Below, one piece after another: positions 43,801-57,200 of a stretch of DNA of 64,000 nucleotides. Every line of letters starts with the position of its first letter. Position 1 is the first letter of the stretch. The notes beneath the pieces are model-generated. The model saw only the letters and a program-made list of their open reading frames with translations, was not told the DNA's origin and did not search any database. Source of the DNA: Desmodesmus armatus (Eukaryota; Chlorophyta; Chlorophyceae; Sphaeropleales; Scenedesmaceae); NCBI GenBank assembly GCA_007449985.2, contig VIIQ02000064.1, positions 62,001-126,000 of the forward strand. The letters run 5' to 3'. Position numbers and translations under genes: made by a program.

Positions 43801-46800
43801 GTAGAATTCATACAGTCCTACGTCAGCATTTGGTACAACTGCCGCCAGAATGTCCACACCTACACAAATGGAACAGCAAAGTGTGTCATGTGCGTTTGCA
43901 GCAATCATGGTGAGGTGGGGCAAGGTGTGTTGGGGGGTTGGCAATGGTGTTGCAACAATGTGGCCTGCACTATCAGCAGAAACCCAACCCAATCTGCCTG
44001 TCTTTTGCTACTATAGGTGATACAAATGCAGCTGACTGAACTACCCCCCCCCCCCCCCACACACACACACACATCATCATCATCTCGTTTCTCCTGCCCT
44101 CTCATTCTGCTGCATTATCTCCTCTTGACGCGTCCCGCAATACCTGAGGTGTAACTTTGATTTGATTTGATTTGACCTCATGTGATTTTATGTATTCAAC
44201 ACACAGCTGGCTGCACATGTACTCCCTATGCCCAACACACACACCTTGTGCACCCAAACAACTCACTCACCTGGCGCTGTCACACTTGGACTGAGGATCG
44301 CTCCATTGGCAATCGGGAAGGGCCCTCGGCTGGAGAAGTCTGCCATGGCAGGAGCCACGGCGTCGTAGCTGAACACAGAGGTTCCGATGGTGGCAGTAGC
44401 AGCGCCGGCAGCCGCTGTGGTGTATGCCAGCACTGCTTCGCGAGCTGTGACGTCCACATGAATGTATGGCAGGGTGTACTTGAACAAGGAGACCGTTGTT
44501 GAGCCTGTAGGTACATTCATCATGACAACCCCTACGCCGCGCACGCGCCTCACTTCAGCGATTTTCTCAACAAAGAGAGTGATCCCCCGGTCACACGCCT
44601 GCGCACGCAAGAAAGGCAGTAGGCAGTGCGGCGTGTGTTGTCACGGGGTGTCTTGAGGTGCGCCGACTTGCGGTTTGTGGTTGAAACACACAAGAGGAGG
44701 GTGTCTTGTCCTCCTCCACCCGCCAGACATCAACAAAAACTCACCACAATCTTGCCATCTGTCTTGGCAGGGTCCAGCGTTCCATTGAAACAGCGGCGCG
44801 CATCGTCCAAGTTAGCTGTATTCGTGGCTGCGTCCCTGGCGTAGACCAGGGGGTGTGGTCCGAAAGGCACACTCTGGATGGCCTTGCCTTTCACCTGGGA
44901 ACCGTTTCCAAGCAGTAGGGGGGCTGTCACCTCGCGCGGAAGCGTTGAAGCGGCAACGGTGATGCTCCAAGGTGCGTTGTTGGTTACGGTGCTCGGGCTG
45001 GGTCCCGCATTCATCCCTGACTGTGCATTCACAATTCCTGCGTCGGCTGTTGTTCACCAAGCGATGGCAGGGGTTCAACAAAATTAAAATAGCAGCAAGC
45101 ACAAGTTGGGTTCACAGCGTTGATATACGCCAAAAAACGGATTTGACAACAACAGAAGATGCAGCGGTTTGGCTTTTGACGTGGCTCGACTCGGGAAAAC
45201 AAAATCGCCCGCCATTGATCGGCGCGAGATATCCAACGACAATTCTGAACCATATTCTGCTTTGTAGCAGCACACACTGTGACAGCTTCATACAAGATAT
45301 AAGACACATATTCACTGCACAACAAAAGCCTTGCGCACAAGCCGCTCGACATGAATGGACACACGAAAATTCCAGCACCACAAACCCCACCTCCACCCCA
45401 AAGTACTGACCTGCATTGAGGAACGCGATCTGCACGGGATCAGCCATCGTGTCCCAATAGACGTCATCGCCCAGCGAAGAGCTCAAAACATCAACACCTG
45501 ATCAAGAGCCGGGACACACAAGCACACTGTGTTGGCATGCATGCGTATACTGCTTATAAGCAGTGTATTGAACACTGTACACGGTGTGTATGTACATTGG
45601 GGTCAGGTGCTAGCATCATGTAGATTGCTCACTGCTTACCGTCTCGAATGGCGGCCTCAATTGCAGCAGCAATGTCGATGTCTGTGCCGTAGCCTGCTGA
45701 GCCCCACAACACCTGTCAGCAGCAGATCACAATGCATGCAACACACAGCTGCCAGTTTTGAGCATAGTGTGTTGAGGCACTGCACATACACGGTGTCCGC
45801 ACATGCATGCCTGCCCCGCGCCAGACTTCCGAAACAGGCTGATCCGTCAGCACCATTGTGGTCCCCGGCCGCGGCTGGTTGCGTTCTTACACAAACACAG
45901 TGTCAACAACTGTATAGGCACACCCAGCGCCGTCTTCAATTAAGAAACACACCTTGTACACCGCCAGCCTGGCACGCGGGGCTACGCCACTGAGGAAGGC
46001 ATTGGGCAGACCTAGGTCCGAGACAACGGCTCCGTAATTGCCGCCGGCAGTGCTGGCACAGTGCGTGCCATGGCCGTCAATGTCCCTGTGGCAGCAGAAG
46101 CAGCAGCAACAGCAACGGCAGCAGCGGTGGCAGCAGCAGCAGCAGCGGCGGCAGCGGCAACAGTAGCAGCAGAGCAGTTGTCGAGGCGATAGCTGAATAC
46201 AGAACCAGCAGTAGGGCTTCGGAACCCCTTCACACCCCTGGGTAGGCCGGTTGCCCCATGTGTAAAACGGGGGGGGGGGTGGCCCCGGAGTGCAGCATGC
46301 TCCCATGTGGTGGAGTCTCTGCAGGCACAGCATACGGCTTGTGTTGCCCATACTGCGCAAATGTTGTCCCCAAGCCTTGAACTTCAGGCCGCGGGCGCAC
46401 ACAGCTGAGCCTGTTTGCGTTGCGCTCCCAAGACTTGAGCCTTCAGACGGCACTGATGTTGTCTAGGGCAGAAACAGCATCTCCACTCGCATAAACAAAG
46501 CACTACCTAGTCATGTGTGCCCGCAAGTCAAGCATGCATCACTCTGGTTCCAACCAACTGCCAAAACAGCCCCCCCTGCCACATACCTGCACCCCTTGAC
46601 TTCTTCCGGCGGGAAGCCTTCGCCCCCAGGATATCTGTCCTCGTAAAAGTAGCGGCAGCCAATCACCTTGTTGCTGTGTGTCGTGCAAGCAGAACAGCAC
46701 ACGCGCGCGCATCCATCAAGCATTGAGCAACAGGGCTGGTTGACGCCACACACTTTGCTAGACAGTCACACAAGGACATCGATAGGCTGCAGTTGGACAT

Positions 46801-48481
46801 ATTATTCTTGAAGAACGAAGCATGTGCGCAAATGCTGACTGCTTTGGTTCAGCCGGCATGCGGGTCACATAGCGCGGAGTAACACTGTTAATATCTACAA
46901 CAGTTGCCATAGCACACTTACTTGCAGGGGAAGGGTGTGCCGTCAGCATCAGGTTGGCAGATGCCCTTCCAGCCCTTTGGGGGTGCTGAGTAGTACTGGC
47001 CGCGCAGGTCGTTGGCGGCAGGCCAGTATTCTGATTCAGCAAAGCTAGTATGATCCTCCATGTAGATGCTGAGGTGGTGATGGTTGTTGTGTGAAGGGCC
47101 ACAACACAACATCGGCACAACACGCACAACAGGCACAAGTAAGCATTTATATGTGGCAACAGCATGTGCAACAGCTGCTCTCCTGCACCACAACATGCAT
47201 GCAGCATGACATGCACTGGGTCTCTGTCTCTGTCACCAGTGCCAACTCTACCACACTCTCTTCTCCCCTAGTCCGGATTGGGGTCAGTCACACAGCACAC
47301 AACACAGCAAACAGCACGACCGACTGCAGCTCACCCTTGGTCCAGCACTCCTATTATCACATCCTCTCCTGCACCATCAGGCCCCAACACGCCACCCAGC
47401 TACACAGGCACACAAGCATGGTTGACAGAAGTGGGACGCAGCAGGCAAGTGCCAACATCAATGTTATGCATGTGTGTTCAGTCAGTCACGCATGCATGCG
47501 TATGCACCGGCACACACAGCGGTAGTTCTGCACACCGCGACAACACAACATGAGCAACCCATTGCATTGACACACTATGAGCCACAGGGCAACGAATGCT
47601 GGCTGACTGCCAATCAGAAAGTGTCACACAGCGGTGCTGCTGCATCTGAGCACCCCCCATTGTGCTTGAGACCAGCAGCAAACAGCTCCTCGCACCTTGT
47701 CCCAAACACCCTGAGGCTGTGTGGCACTGTAGCCGTGTGTGTCCCAACCGCCACCCGCTGGTGACTGGCCTTGCTTTGATGTCAGGCCTAGGAACCATGG
47801 GGAGGTGAAGGTGTTCGCCTTGCGCATTCTGCTGGGTGTGACCGACAGCACCTGGGGGTTGGAGCGCAGCGCCTGCAGCTCTGCTACTGTGAGGGCCTTG
47901 ACAGCAAACCCAGACAGGGCATAGTTGAAGCGCTGACTGATTTTACCCTCAATCTCTGTGTCACGAGCCACGTCAGAGATGCTGGCGTCAACAGCCAAAG
48001 CGTGTGCCTGTGCTGCTGTGACATTGCGACCACGCCTGTCGGTGCTGGGATCAGCCACAATAGCTGCCACAGTAGCCCTGTTGCCGGTGGGTGGTGCCAG
48101 GGCAACTGCTGCAGAGGGCATGGACAGCTGCACAATCCAGGAGCCTGGCAGTGTTGTTGGGGCAGCCCTGCCAGTCTTGCTGTTACCCAGGAAGGGGATT
48201 TGGGGTTTGACATTGCGTGACGCTGGGTGCTGGCGTGTCTCCGAGTCGTGGAGCTGATTGAGGTTCCTCTCCCGCCGCCGCTGCAGCACCTCCCTCCTCC
48301 TTGCCTCTTGCTGGGAGGGGGGAGGCGGGGTTGTTGAACCACCAGTGGCCTTCTTGCTGCTGCCAGTGCTGTCAGCCGCTGAAGCAGTGGTGATGACAGC
48401 CAACATCAGAGCGAGGGTGCAAAGGGCCAGCAGCAGCCCACCTTGGGGCCTCCTGCTGCTGGAGAGTCTTTCAACCGCCAT
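40840..48481 (-). CDS. secreted plant-type subtilase (peptidase S8) with PA insert and C-terminal beta domain
   Basis: Sixteen exons: 48481-47696, 47399-47335, 47068-46922, 46673-46587, 46085-45953, 45712-45640, 45497-45411, 45037-44745, 44598-44271, 43859-43797, 43551-43439, 43250-43163, 42868-42787, 42573-42117, 41835-41210 and 40933-40840. They give 1173 residues, with phase kept at every GT-AG junction. Signal peptide about 1-36 ([20 protein letters not shown] core); inhibitor-like propeptide about 100-240. Catalytic Asp282 (VIIGVLDQG; most subtilases have DTG), His367 ([10 protein letters not shown]), oxyanion Asn469 (MNAGPS) and Ser690 ([11 protein letters not shown]). A PA domain lies between Asn and Ser ([14 protein letters not shown]). 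After the catalytic part come a fibronectin-like segment and a PPC-like beta region ([20 protein letters not shown]). It is predicted to be a secreted or cell-wall serine protease. The last two junctions (42117, 41210) are the least certain. Confidence 0.88.
44044..44084. repeat. poly-C, (AC)n and (ATC)n run in a subtilase intron
   Basis: Fifteen C bases, then about seven AC units, then TCATCATCATCATC, in the intron between exons 9 and 10. Confidence 0.9.
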
Positions 48482-49990
48482 GGTGGCGGTTGGGCTGCCT
48501 GGGGGGTTGGTGGCGAGGAGCGTCCTCTGATGCTGGGCAGGGGCACCGCAGGGCTATGAGGTAATGGAACTTAAGCTAATCAACGTGCCTCAGGGCCTGG
48601 AGAGGACGTTCAAGTGCAGAGACAAAGCAACATCAGATGTGCAGAGTCCACAGCGACAACACAGCCTATGCTGTCCTACGAAGCGATATGCACAAGACCA
48701 CGGTACAAATGTCTATCTTTACAAAGGCTTGATCGAAGTTTCGTTACCTTTCTGGTTTGAAAATCACAACTCAAAAGTTGGAGCTGGACTGGTCTGGTTC
48801 TGTCAAAAGCTTGGTGCAACCTGACTTTCAACGCACTCTGTTACCTTTTACGTGACCGTGCGCGAAGCTGTTTGGTTTTGCAAATATGTACTGACACCGA
48901 AGTACAACAGCACTTGCCAGCCCGTCAACTGATCAACCTGTCATCATGACAGGGCAATAGCATAATCACGCGCCCAAACTGGCACGTTTCTGCGGTACCC
49001 TTCCTCTAGGCCCCCTGAAGAGTGTTGGCACCGAGCTTGTGGACACATGTAGGCATGCAGGTCACAGGTGATGCAGGTAGGTGGCTCGCTCGCTCGCATC
49101 AGACCACAGCAACAACAAGTGAACTCAAGATATGAAGCACACCACATGCTCAGCAAGGAAGGTGCCTGCCACAGCCATGTCTGTCTTGCGTGCAAAAATG
49201 ACAACAGCGCTAGCGTGTAGAAAAAAGATTGGTCACTCAAAGTGTGGCAGACTGTTTGCACACGCCAGAGCATGTAACTGTGGATGGACAATAAGCACCA
49301 TGAGTTGGCAGGAGGAGGACAAGCCTTGAAGGTGACCAACACCAGGAAGTAGCGCCACCCAGTTCATGGGTGGTTGAATAGAGTGAGGCAGGAGCCATCA
49401 CGTCTGCCAGGTCACATGCCGACGGGCATCACACAACACGTTCATTTTCTGCACCAAAGAGCCGCACGCCACTGGCGTAGGCTATGCCCGCAACGTAGTG
49501 CACTGGTGTGGCCACTGGGCCTCTGCACACAAACACTGGTACCCAAAGGGACAGAGGGCATCAAGGCTTGCCAGAGCCGCGCATGCAAACACCCGAGAAC
49601 ACCACCCATGCAAACATCCCAGGAATCGCATGCCAACACCCCTGCAAACATGACAAACACCCCACAACACCCACGCAAACACCCAAACATGGTGGTACAT
49701 CATGATGTCATATGATGTCATACAAGCAGAACTGTGACAGTTGACACCTTCTCTTCACACCTGCGCATGTGTAGCTGCCCGAACATGATGACAAGCCAGA
49801 CATGGTGTGCACACACCTGCTTTGGTACACACTGGTGCTGCAGTGCCTGGCAGTACTGCCTGGTACACTGCGCCCCTGATGCATGGACAAGATGAGCACA
49901 GACAAACACAACTGTACTGCTACCCGGGACTACTGCCAACAATGCAAATTGTCGGCACCCGCCATGTGGAGAAGCTTAGCACCACCATCA
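48482..49990. other. gap upstream of the subtilase and downstream of gene E
   Basis: It should contain the subtilase promoter and the 3' UTR of gene E. A CA-rich ACCCC/AACACC-type low-complexity patch lies at about 49.57-49.69 kb. No gene-like frame. Confidence 0.4.
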
Positions 49991-52900
49991 TCACAACATG
50001 ATTCTGGTAGCACATGTGTCCCGCAGCCGCTGCTTGCAGCCTAGCAGGCCCCCAACCAACTCCTGCACCTTCTGCCTACCCAACAGCTGCAGCAGCACAG
50101 GCTGCTGTGCCAGCAGCAGCAGACCTTCAACCTCATGCAGGACAGCTGAGCACTCAGCTGCCCCAGTATGTCCCCCATCCTGCTCAACCACAGCACACGC
50201 TGCGTTCAGACACTGCTGTGCCTTCTCCCCTACTTCTGCTATATAGTTCGTCACCAGCAGCGATGCTGGGATGTCGTTCACACCAACGAAGCATGATGCA
50301 CTTTCTTTAATGCGTTGGACGCAGTGCTGCAAACTGACCCAGCAGCCGCCACCGCCGCTGACAGCGGCAGCATCAGGGCTTGCTTGCAGCTGCTGCAGCA
50401 GAACTGCCATGCTCATGTTGCGCCCAGAAGCACAGCTAGCACGCTGAGGCGTGAGGGCACCATCAGCTGCTGCAGGATCACGGCCTGCAATAATGGGCCG
50501 TGGAGCCCTTGCTGTGGCAGCCTGCCCTGCAGGCAGCGACACAGGTGGGCGCTGCAGCATCAGGCCGGCAGCGGCACCTCCTGATGCTGCTGCTGAGCGC
50601 CCAGGTGCTCCCAATGCGGTGCCCTCAACAGCTGCAGAAACCCCTGCAGCTGCCAACCCAGCCCCAGTGTCCTCCATCCGTCCCTGCCGCTGCAGCAGCC
50701 GTGCTGGCGGCAGCTGCTGCTGGCCCCCAGCTGCCTGCCGTGCGACGTTGCTTGGCAACCGCCTAAGCCCTCCCTCCTGCCGCACACCCTCCCTGCCAGT
50801 GCCAACTGCAGCTGCAGCAGCGGCGGCGGCCTGTTGCTGCGCTCTGTCGTGTGCCTCCAAGCTTGCCTCCACACTCCAATAGAGCTTTGAGACCGCCACC
50901 AGCCGCTCACACCGTGTTGCCACACCCAGCACAGCCTCCAATTCAGGCCTCTGCAGCAGCTGCAGCAGGCCATTTAGGACGTTGCTGAGCAGCTCTTGAG
51001 CTGCTGTGCTGCCACCATTGGCATACGCCCTCAGCTGCTGCAGCTTCTCTGAGGTGGTGTACATCTGCAGGAAAGGGCCCACCTCGCTGTCTTCTGTGAG
51101 GCCGTGCGAGTGCTTGGCCAGGCTCAGCAGCACAGCCAAGCCCCAGTCGCAGCCGCTGCCGGCCAGCTGCTTAGCCAGCTGGAGGAATGTGACACCTTGA
51201 CCTGGCACTGGAAGGAAAGCAGCGGTGACTGCTGCGGTCGCTGCGGTCGCTGCGGTCGCCGCCGCCGCTGCAGCAGCAGCAGCAGTGGCAGTGCTGTGTG
51301 CCTGCCCTACCTGGAGCAATGCTGCTGCCGTTGGCTCTGTCTGAGCAGCAGCAGCAGCAGCAGCACCAGTAGCTTCTGCCACTGATGCTTCTGCCACTGG
51401 CGCTGCTGCTGCGGTGGTCGCAGCAGCGGTAGCAGCCCCCCGCTGCTGTGTGTCACCCGCTGGTCCAGTGCGCGTTGCAGTTTTGTGCCTGCGAGGCTGC
51501 TGGGGTGGGGCTGCTGCTGCTGCATGCTTTGCCCGTGTGGTGTTGCAGTGTATGGCCTTCAGCTGGCTGTACCTGATGTGGGCCTCATTCAGCCGGCCCA
51601 GCATTGCTGCATAGTCCTCACTGCACTCAAACGCAAGCCTGTTGGCTGTGAGGAACCTGTGCAGCACCCCAGTCTCATAGGCGACTGTGCCAGCCGCCAG
51701 ACTGCTGCTGCTGTACTGGGCGTCATACATGGCCAACAGTGTGTTGTAGCGTGGCAGCAGGTCGACCACAGGGGTGGAGCGCCGGGCTGGGCCTGCACCG
51801 CCGCATGCCTTTGCCCACCTCATCAGTGCAGTCTCCAGGGGCGAGTTCCACTGGGAGACCTGTGCAATGGTGCAGGTGCTGGCACTCACAGCGATCACGG
51901 GTGTGAAGGCGGCACCTGCCGCAGATGCACCAGCAGCACCAGCAGCAGCAGGGTGTCGGCAGGCACGTGCCTTGCTGGGCTGCAGGTGGCTCTCCCTTGC
52001 TAAGCTGGGCATACTAGCAAGTGCTGCCAACATTTGCAGCGCCTCCCCGCTAGGTGCAGGCTGCATGGCTGGGTCCTGCTGCTGCTGTGGCTGCCGCTGC
52101 CGCTGCCGGCGGGGCTCTGTGACTGCTGCTGTGGCTGTTGCAGGCTGCTGGTTGTGCCTGACCACAGCTTCTCTCACCAGGTCCAGTAGCTTTGTGTTGT
52201 GGGCAGCAGCTGGTGCGCCAGATGGTGCACCTGCTTCTGCCTGCCCAACTGCTTTGCTCCTGCTGGCCTGCCGCTCCATAGCCCCAAAAGCAGGAGGCTC
52301 GTAGTCAAAGGGATCACACTCACTGGCTGCGCCGGTAAATGTGGCGGCAGCGCCGGCAGGACCAGCAAGCAATGAGCCACAAGCAGCCAGGCCAGCAGCA
52401 GTTGCTGCACTGGCGCCAGGGCCGGCCCTGCCAAGGCATGCCTTGCTGGCGCCAGCACCAGCAATGCTGCAGGACCGGGGGGCTCCGGTGGCTGCAACTG
52501 ATAGCCCTGCAGCCACGGCAGCTGGCGCTGGTACTGGTGCTGGTGCGGGTGGTGCTGGTACTGATGCCGGTACAGCAGCAGCTGTTGGTGTTGCTTCTGT
52601 GTCATGTGCTGCTGCTGAACAGGCCCCATGGTGCTGTTGCTGTGGCTGGTAGGCCCTATAGGGTGCAGTGGTAAGTGGCGACGTAGAGGTGCTGTTGGGG
52701 CCCTGTACTGCAGACTTGTGTGGCGGCTCTGCTGTGGTGCTGTCCTGCACAGCAGCCAGTGCGCCAGTAGCTGCTGGCTGCGGGCAGGCTGCTGGTGGCG
52801 TGCGCCCAATAGTGTTGCTTGCATTGCTCAACGCAAGCTTCTCCACCTGTGGGCGTGGTGGAAGGCATGTGCAGGCAGCTTTTTCATGCATTTGTGCTGA

Positions 52901-53436
52901 CACTGGCTGCATGTGCAGTGGTTGACAGTTGCCAATGGTACCAGCACCTGGCCAATACTTTCACAGCGTGCAAATGGTAGGTATCTTAGGCAGTACTGCT
53001 GTTGAACACATGATGATATGGCAGCCGCACGATGGGCAAACAAGTTGCATTGCTTTGAACAGACAGGGAGCATGTGCCGCAGCATGGCACAGCACACAGG
53101 CCGCATAGCCTATCACCCTACCTGTCTATCTGTGCATCCTGCACTCTTGCTTGGTGTTATGTGCACCACCGCTGCTGCATCTACCTCGGGTGACTGCGAC
53201 CTGCATGGCATCTGCTGTGTGCCGACTGTGCTGGACAGCTGTGTGGGACTGTTGGTGCCTAAAGGGATGCCTAAATGCTGCTTGCATCTCTTTCGCTGAT
53301 GAAGCACTGCCATCTCCGGTCGTGAAGGGTCAACTGGGTGCTGTAGTAGGGCAAGGCCTGCTGTTGCTGTGGCAACTTTGACCTGCTCCACAGTCCTAGA
53401 AGGAGAGCGAGGTCGCTTATATCCTGACTGGTCCAT
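49991..53436 (-). CDS. gene E: diverged member of the helical-repeat family
   Basis: Exons 53436-53122 and 52846-49991 join in phase (CAG|GT...CCCACAG|GTG) and give 1056 residues, ending in TGA. The N-terminus has a basic cluster, YKRPRSPSR. Residues about 110-420 are Ala/Pro/Gln linkers. A distinct segment at about 440-560 contains DLLPRYNTLLAMYDAQYSSS and ETGVLHRFLTANRLAF. A family-like module lies at about 656-766 (LAKHSHG, LLQLLQRPELEAVLG). A further one is at about 917-1056 (VLLQQLQAS, LLLLAQQPVLLQLLG). The spacing of leucine-rich start, H-G and the final hydrophobic helix follows genes A-D, but the VQVAELL core is lost and there is no W-R-D-Y-D module. Homology is therefore probable rather than certain. 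Function unknown. Confidence 0.7.
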
Positions 53437-54241
53437 GATTTGCGGATTAACTTGGTGGATGTTGTTAGTGAATTGACCATGGAGGCAGCGACAAGGGGCC
53501 TTGAGTGAAGCAGGGGTGTGGGCCTTGTTGCTGCTGTTGCCTTTTGCTACCGTTGCTGAAACGAATATGAACGCCTAGGAAAATTTCTTACACGTAAATA
53601 GGATAGCATGAGGATCCCTACAGCATTGCAAGGCTGCCTGACGGACTTTGAACTTCAGAATTGTACAGGATGTGTGCTAGTGGCTCAGCTCAACTACATG
53701 TAATTGACTACGCATGCTGTATTGCTGGGGAAAACAGGTGTGCAGCTCACAACCACCCGGTACCTCCATGTGACATGGTCAACACTGTTGACTCAACATG
53801 ACAGCACATTTGCATGTTTATAGCCCTGACAGCTGGCTCAAGCACGGCGTAGCAGAGTTGGCATGTGTTAACATCGTGTTGCCACTCAAGAAGCTCTTCA
53901 AGCGTATTGACCCCTGATTGCTTCCGGGGAGAAGGATGCAGGTGCTGCATTTCAAGCTCCTGATCAGGGTGGTGGGCTGGTGAATGGCGCCAGGGCTGGT
54001 ACGGGCTGTTCCCTGACTTCTGTTAGGGTGTGTAGGGTCGTTGAACAACTGCACCCGTCAGGCAAGCAGATCATAACTACATTTCATCCACAGTGGGAGG
54101 GCTGACTGGGCAGCACGCTGTGGCGCCAACTTGCCCTCAAGTTGAGGCCACATGCCATGAGGTACATGCATGAGGTTACAACAGCCATGCAGTATAAACC
54201 AAAAGTACCATGCAGCCAAGCTGAACCTCTTCCATTTGTGG
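53437..54241. other. gap between gene E and the transposon-split gene
   Basis: Holds the promoter of E and the 3' end of the next minus-strand gene. No gene-like frame. Confidence 0.4.
54176..54180 (-). terminator. candidate TGTAA poly(A) signal
   Basis: TTACA on the plus strand, TGTAA in gene sense, 61 bases past the TGA of the gene ending at 54242. Confidence 0.4.
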
Positions 54242-57200
54242 TCACAGACGTGACAGCAGGTCCTCTGTCAGGTCCTGTGAGCCATACCACACAGTGTGCT
54301 TATCAAACAGCGCGACAAACGTGCCATCAGGGCCCAACTCAACCCACTCAACCTTGACGGCGCGGCCGCCGACCTTGCCAGCCTTGAGCACTCGGGCAAG
54401 CGAGGGGTGCAAGCCTTGGTGCCAAGCCACACCCGACTCAAACAGCACAAACCACTCGCCGTTGTGCCCCACAGACAGCTGCCTCATGCCACCCTCAGCC
54501 CACCAGTGCTCCATCAGGATGTCGATGAGAGAGTCCGGCAGGTTATCCCACTGACCACCCCCACCTTCTTTGCGAACGCACCAGCCACGGCTTGGCGCAA
54601 AGGCCACCCGAACGACTCTATCGTCACCTGTGGAGTCCCACCACAGATCCCGCAGGTCTGCCTCACACCCATCACCCATGTATGTTGTTCCCGTGTCTCG
54701 CATCATGAACCACACCTCTCCAGGGTCTGCTGCTGTGCTGTAGCTGTCACTGCCTTGGTTGCGCCCCAATGCTACAGTTGCTAATGACTTCCACTAGGCC
54801 GGCAGCCCCCTTATCCGGTCAAGGGGGTAACCTTATTGGACGGCTGGACAACCCCCTTGACGTGCGACCGTCAAGGGGGGCAGCCAGGGTGAAGGGGGGC
54901 CCCTTGACGCCTACTGGGTGAAGGGGGGGGGGGGGCTTAGCCGCCATGCAGATAAGGGGCTTGGCGCGTGCTGGACAAGGGGGTTCTCACTAAGGGGCTT
55001 GGCTGTGTTGTGCATCACATTTCAGGGCAATGTCAAGCAGCCATTGGCATGTGCAGGGCACTGTGTTGGACATGGCAATGTCAATTGGGCTTTGTTCACT
55101 TTCGGTTGTGTGTTGAGGTCGTCACGGCTGTTGCAGCAGGCCTGCCTACTACGCGTAGTATGTTCAGCTACTCGTCAAAATGCTGGCAGCGTGCATGAAC
55201 AGTGCTGAAAGGATGCTCACCATGTATGCTGTGCATATCTGCACTTGGGTGGTTCATAGTTGCCAATGCCACATGCCATGTCAACAAGCATGAGCACAGC
55301 TACCAACACATGATTTCATGGTAACAAGCATGCACCAATGCCATGCAACACCATACCCTCCGCCTTACACAAAGGCGGCAAGGTAGAGATGTCAGATCTG
55401 ATGACAGTAAGCAGGGGTGATAGGTAGTAAAACACAACAACAAGCCTCCTGTAAGGTCTGTCTGCTGGCCGGGGTGCACGCTGGCGCATGAAATTGCAGT
55501 CCATCTGATAGCAGCAGCAGCGCACATTCGCCCCAGCTGTCGCTGGGACATATGTGCTAAGCGCAGAAGGGAACCCCCCTACACCACCACCGCCACCACC
55601 ACATCCTCGCAGGTCACCCTGCTTGGTGATGCACAACATGCTGCGTCTTGACAGTGCACAACATGGTATGTACAGTGCTAACCACATTTCGCTGATGCAG
55701 CAACATGCCAACGCTAGCAAAGTTGCCCCAACCACAGCCACCTGACCACACACCCTATCTAACGCCACACATCCACCCATGTGGGGAAATGCATGCCTTG
55801 CTGGCGCAGGCACCCAGCAGTAACACTCAGCCATGCAATGAGGCAATATGTTTGTGAAGGTGGTCGCTGGTCACACACTTGTAGCTTGTGACTCAGCAAG
55901 TTTGGAGCTTGCTGAAAGGTGGATGTATCTGCACTTTTTCCCAAGATAAGGTGCGTTGCTTGACGTAGCAGCTTGCCAGCATCCTGCACGACAGCAGTAG
56001 GCATGAATGTCTCTGAGCATCACACCGCACGACTACATAAGTGATGTGTGCAGAAATTGCAGCAGCACGTATCAGTCCTGGCCATGTTTATTGCATGTCA
56101 GCCCCGACTGTCAATGCCGAAGATGAAATGCACGGTTGAGGATCACACACACTGCTTGCACTTGGCTGGGCATCATACTTCTGCTGAGCATGCCTGTTGA
56201 ACGCACATGCCTGTCTGCCTGTCCCGCCTGCGTGCTGGGTATGCAGATTGTTTGATTTGTAAAATGTGTCCCCCAAAGCAGCCCAAAGCATAGATATATG
56301 CCTACCTTTCATGCTGCTGTCCTTGCCATGTCTCTGGCAGCATGCCACAGGCTTGCTCTTGTAGTAATGCACATGATATGCCTCAGTGTACTGCCTTGAC
56401 TCGTGTCATGACAGCCCTTGTCTCAGCCTTGCAGTCAGAGGTAAAGCGGACTTCCACACTTTGGGCTTGAGTCATCAGCTCTGCGAGCAAAGCAAGCACA
56501 GGGTGTGTCTTGAGCCACAAAACAGGCCACGTCTTGGGCTGCATCTGGCAGAGAAGCACAACAACAACACAGCTGCAGTGTTCTAGGTTATGCATGCTGG
56601 CGTCGCAAATAGCATGCTTTACATGCCTACACTTTCTGGTGGTGCTGCTGTAGCTGGTGCTGCTGCAAGTGGTGCTCCCCGTCCAAGATGCACATCCGCT
56701 GCTGGTGCTGCTGTTGCCTCACCAGGTGCATTTCGCCCGGAATTGTTGCCACTGTTGGTGCTCAGGCTCTTCCCGACGTTGATCATCTGGCCCGAAGCTG
56801 TTAGGTCATCCGTTGCCACTGCTGTGAAGCATGCAGGGGTGGGGACCTATGGTAATCTCTGCTGGGTCTGCTGCTGGCACCGTTATGTGTCTCCACTTTT
56901 GCGGATTTCAGGATGCATCCATGACTGGGAGCACGCTAGAGAGGACTGCAGGGCCTGGGGTGCTGCTGGCGTTGTTGCAGGCATGCTGCTGCTCAGCAGA
57001 AGCATGCGCTCGTAGAGGCACGTGGGGTGATGTTGACTGCTTGTTATGGATATAAGGAACTTCTAAGACGGATGAACAGTGTGAGTGGGCGTCGTTGTAG
57101 GCCTATAGCTTCTGGTGAAGTGTGATTGAATTCGATGTTGCTCTGCTGCTTCACAAGCATCGACTGACTGGGACACAGAGACAACACATGGACTTGTAGT

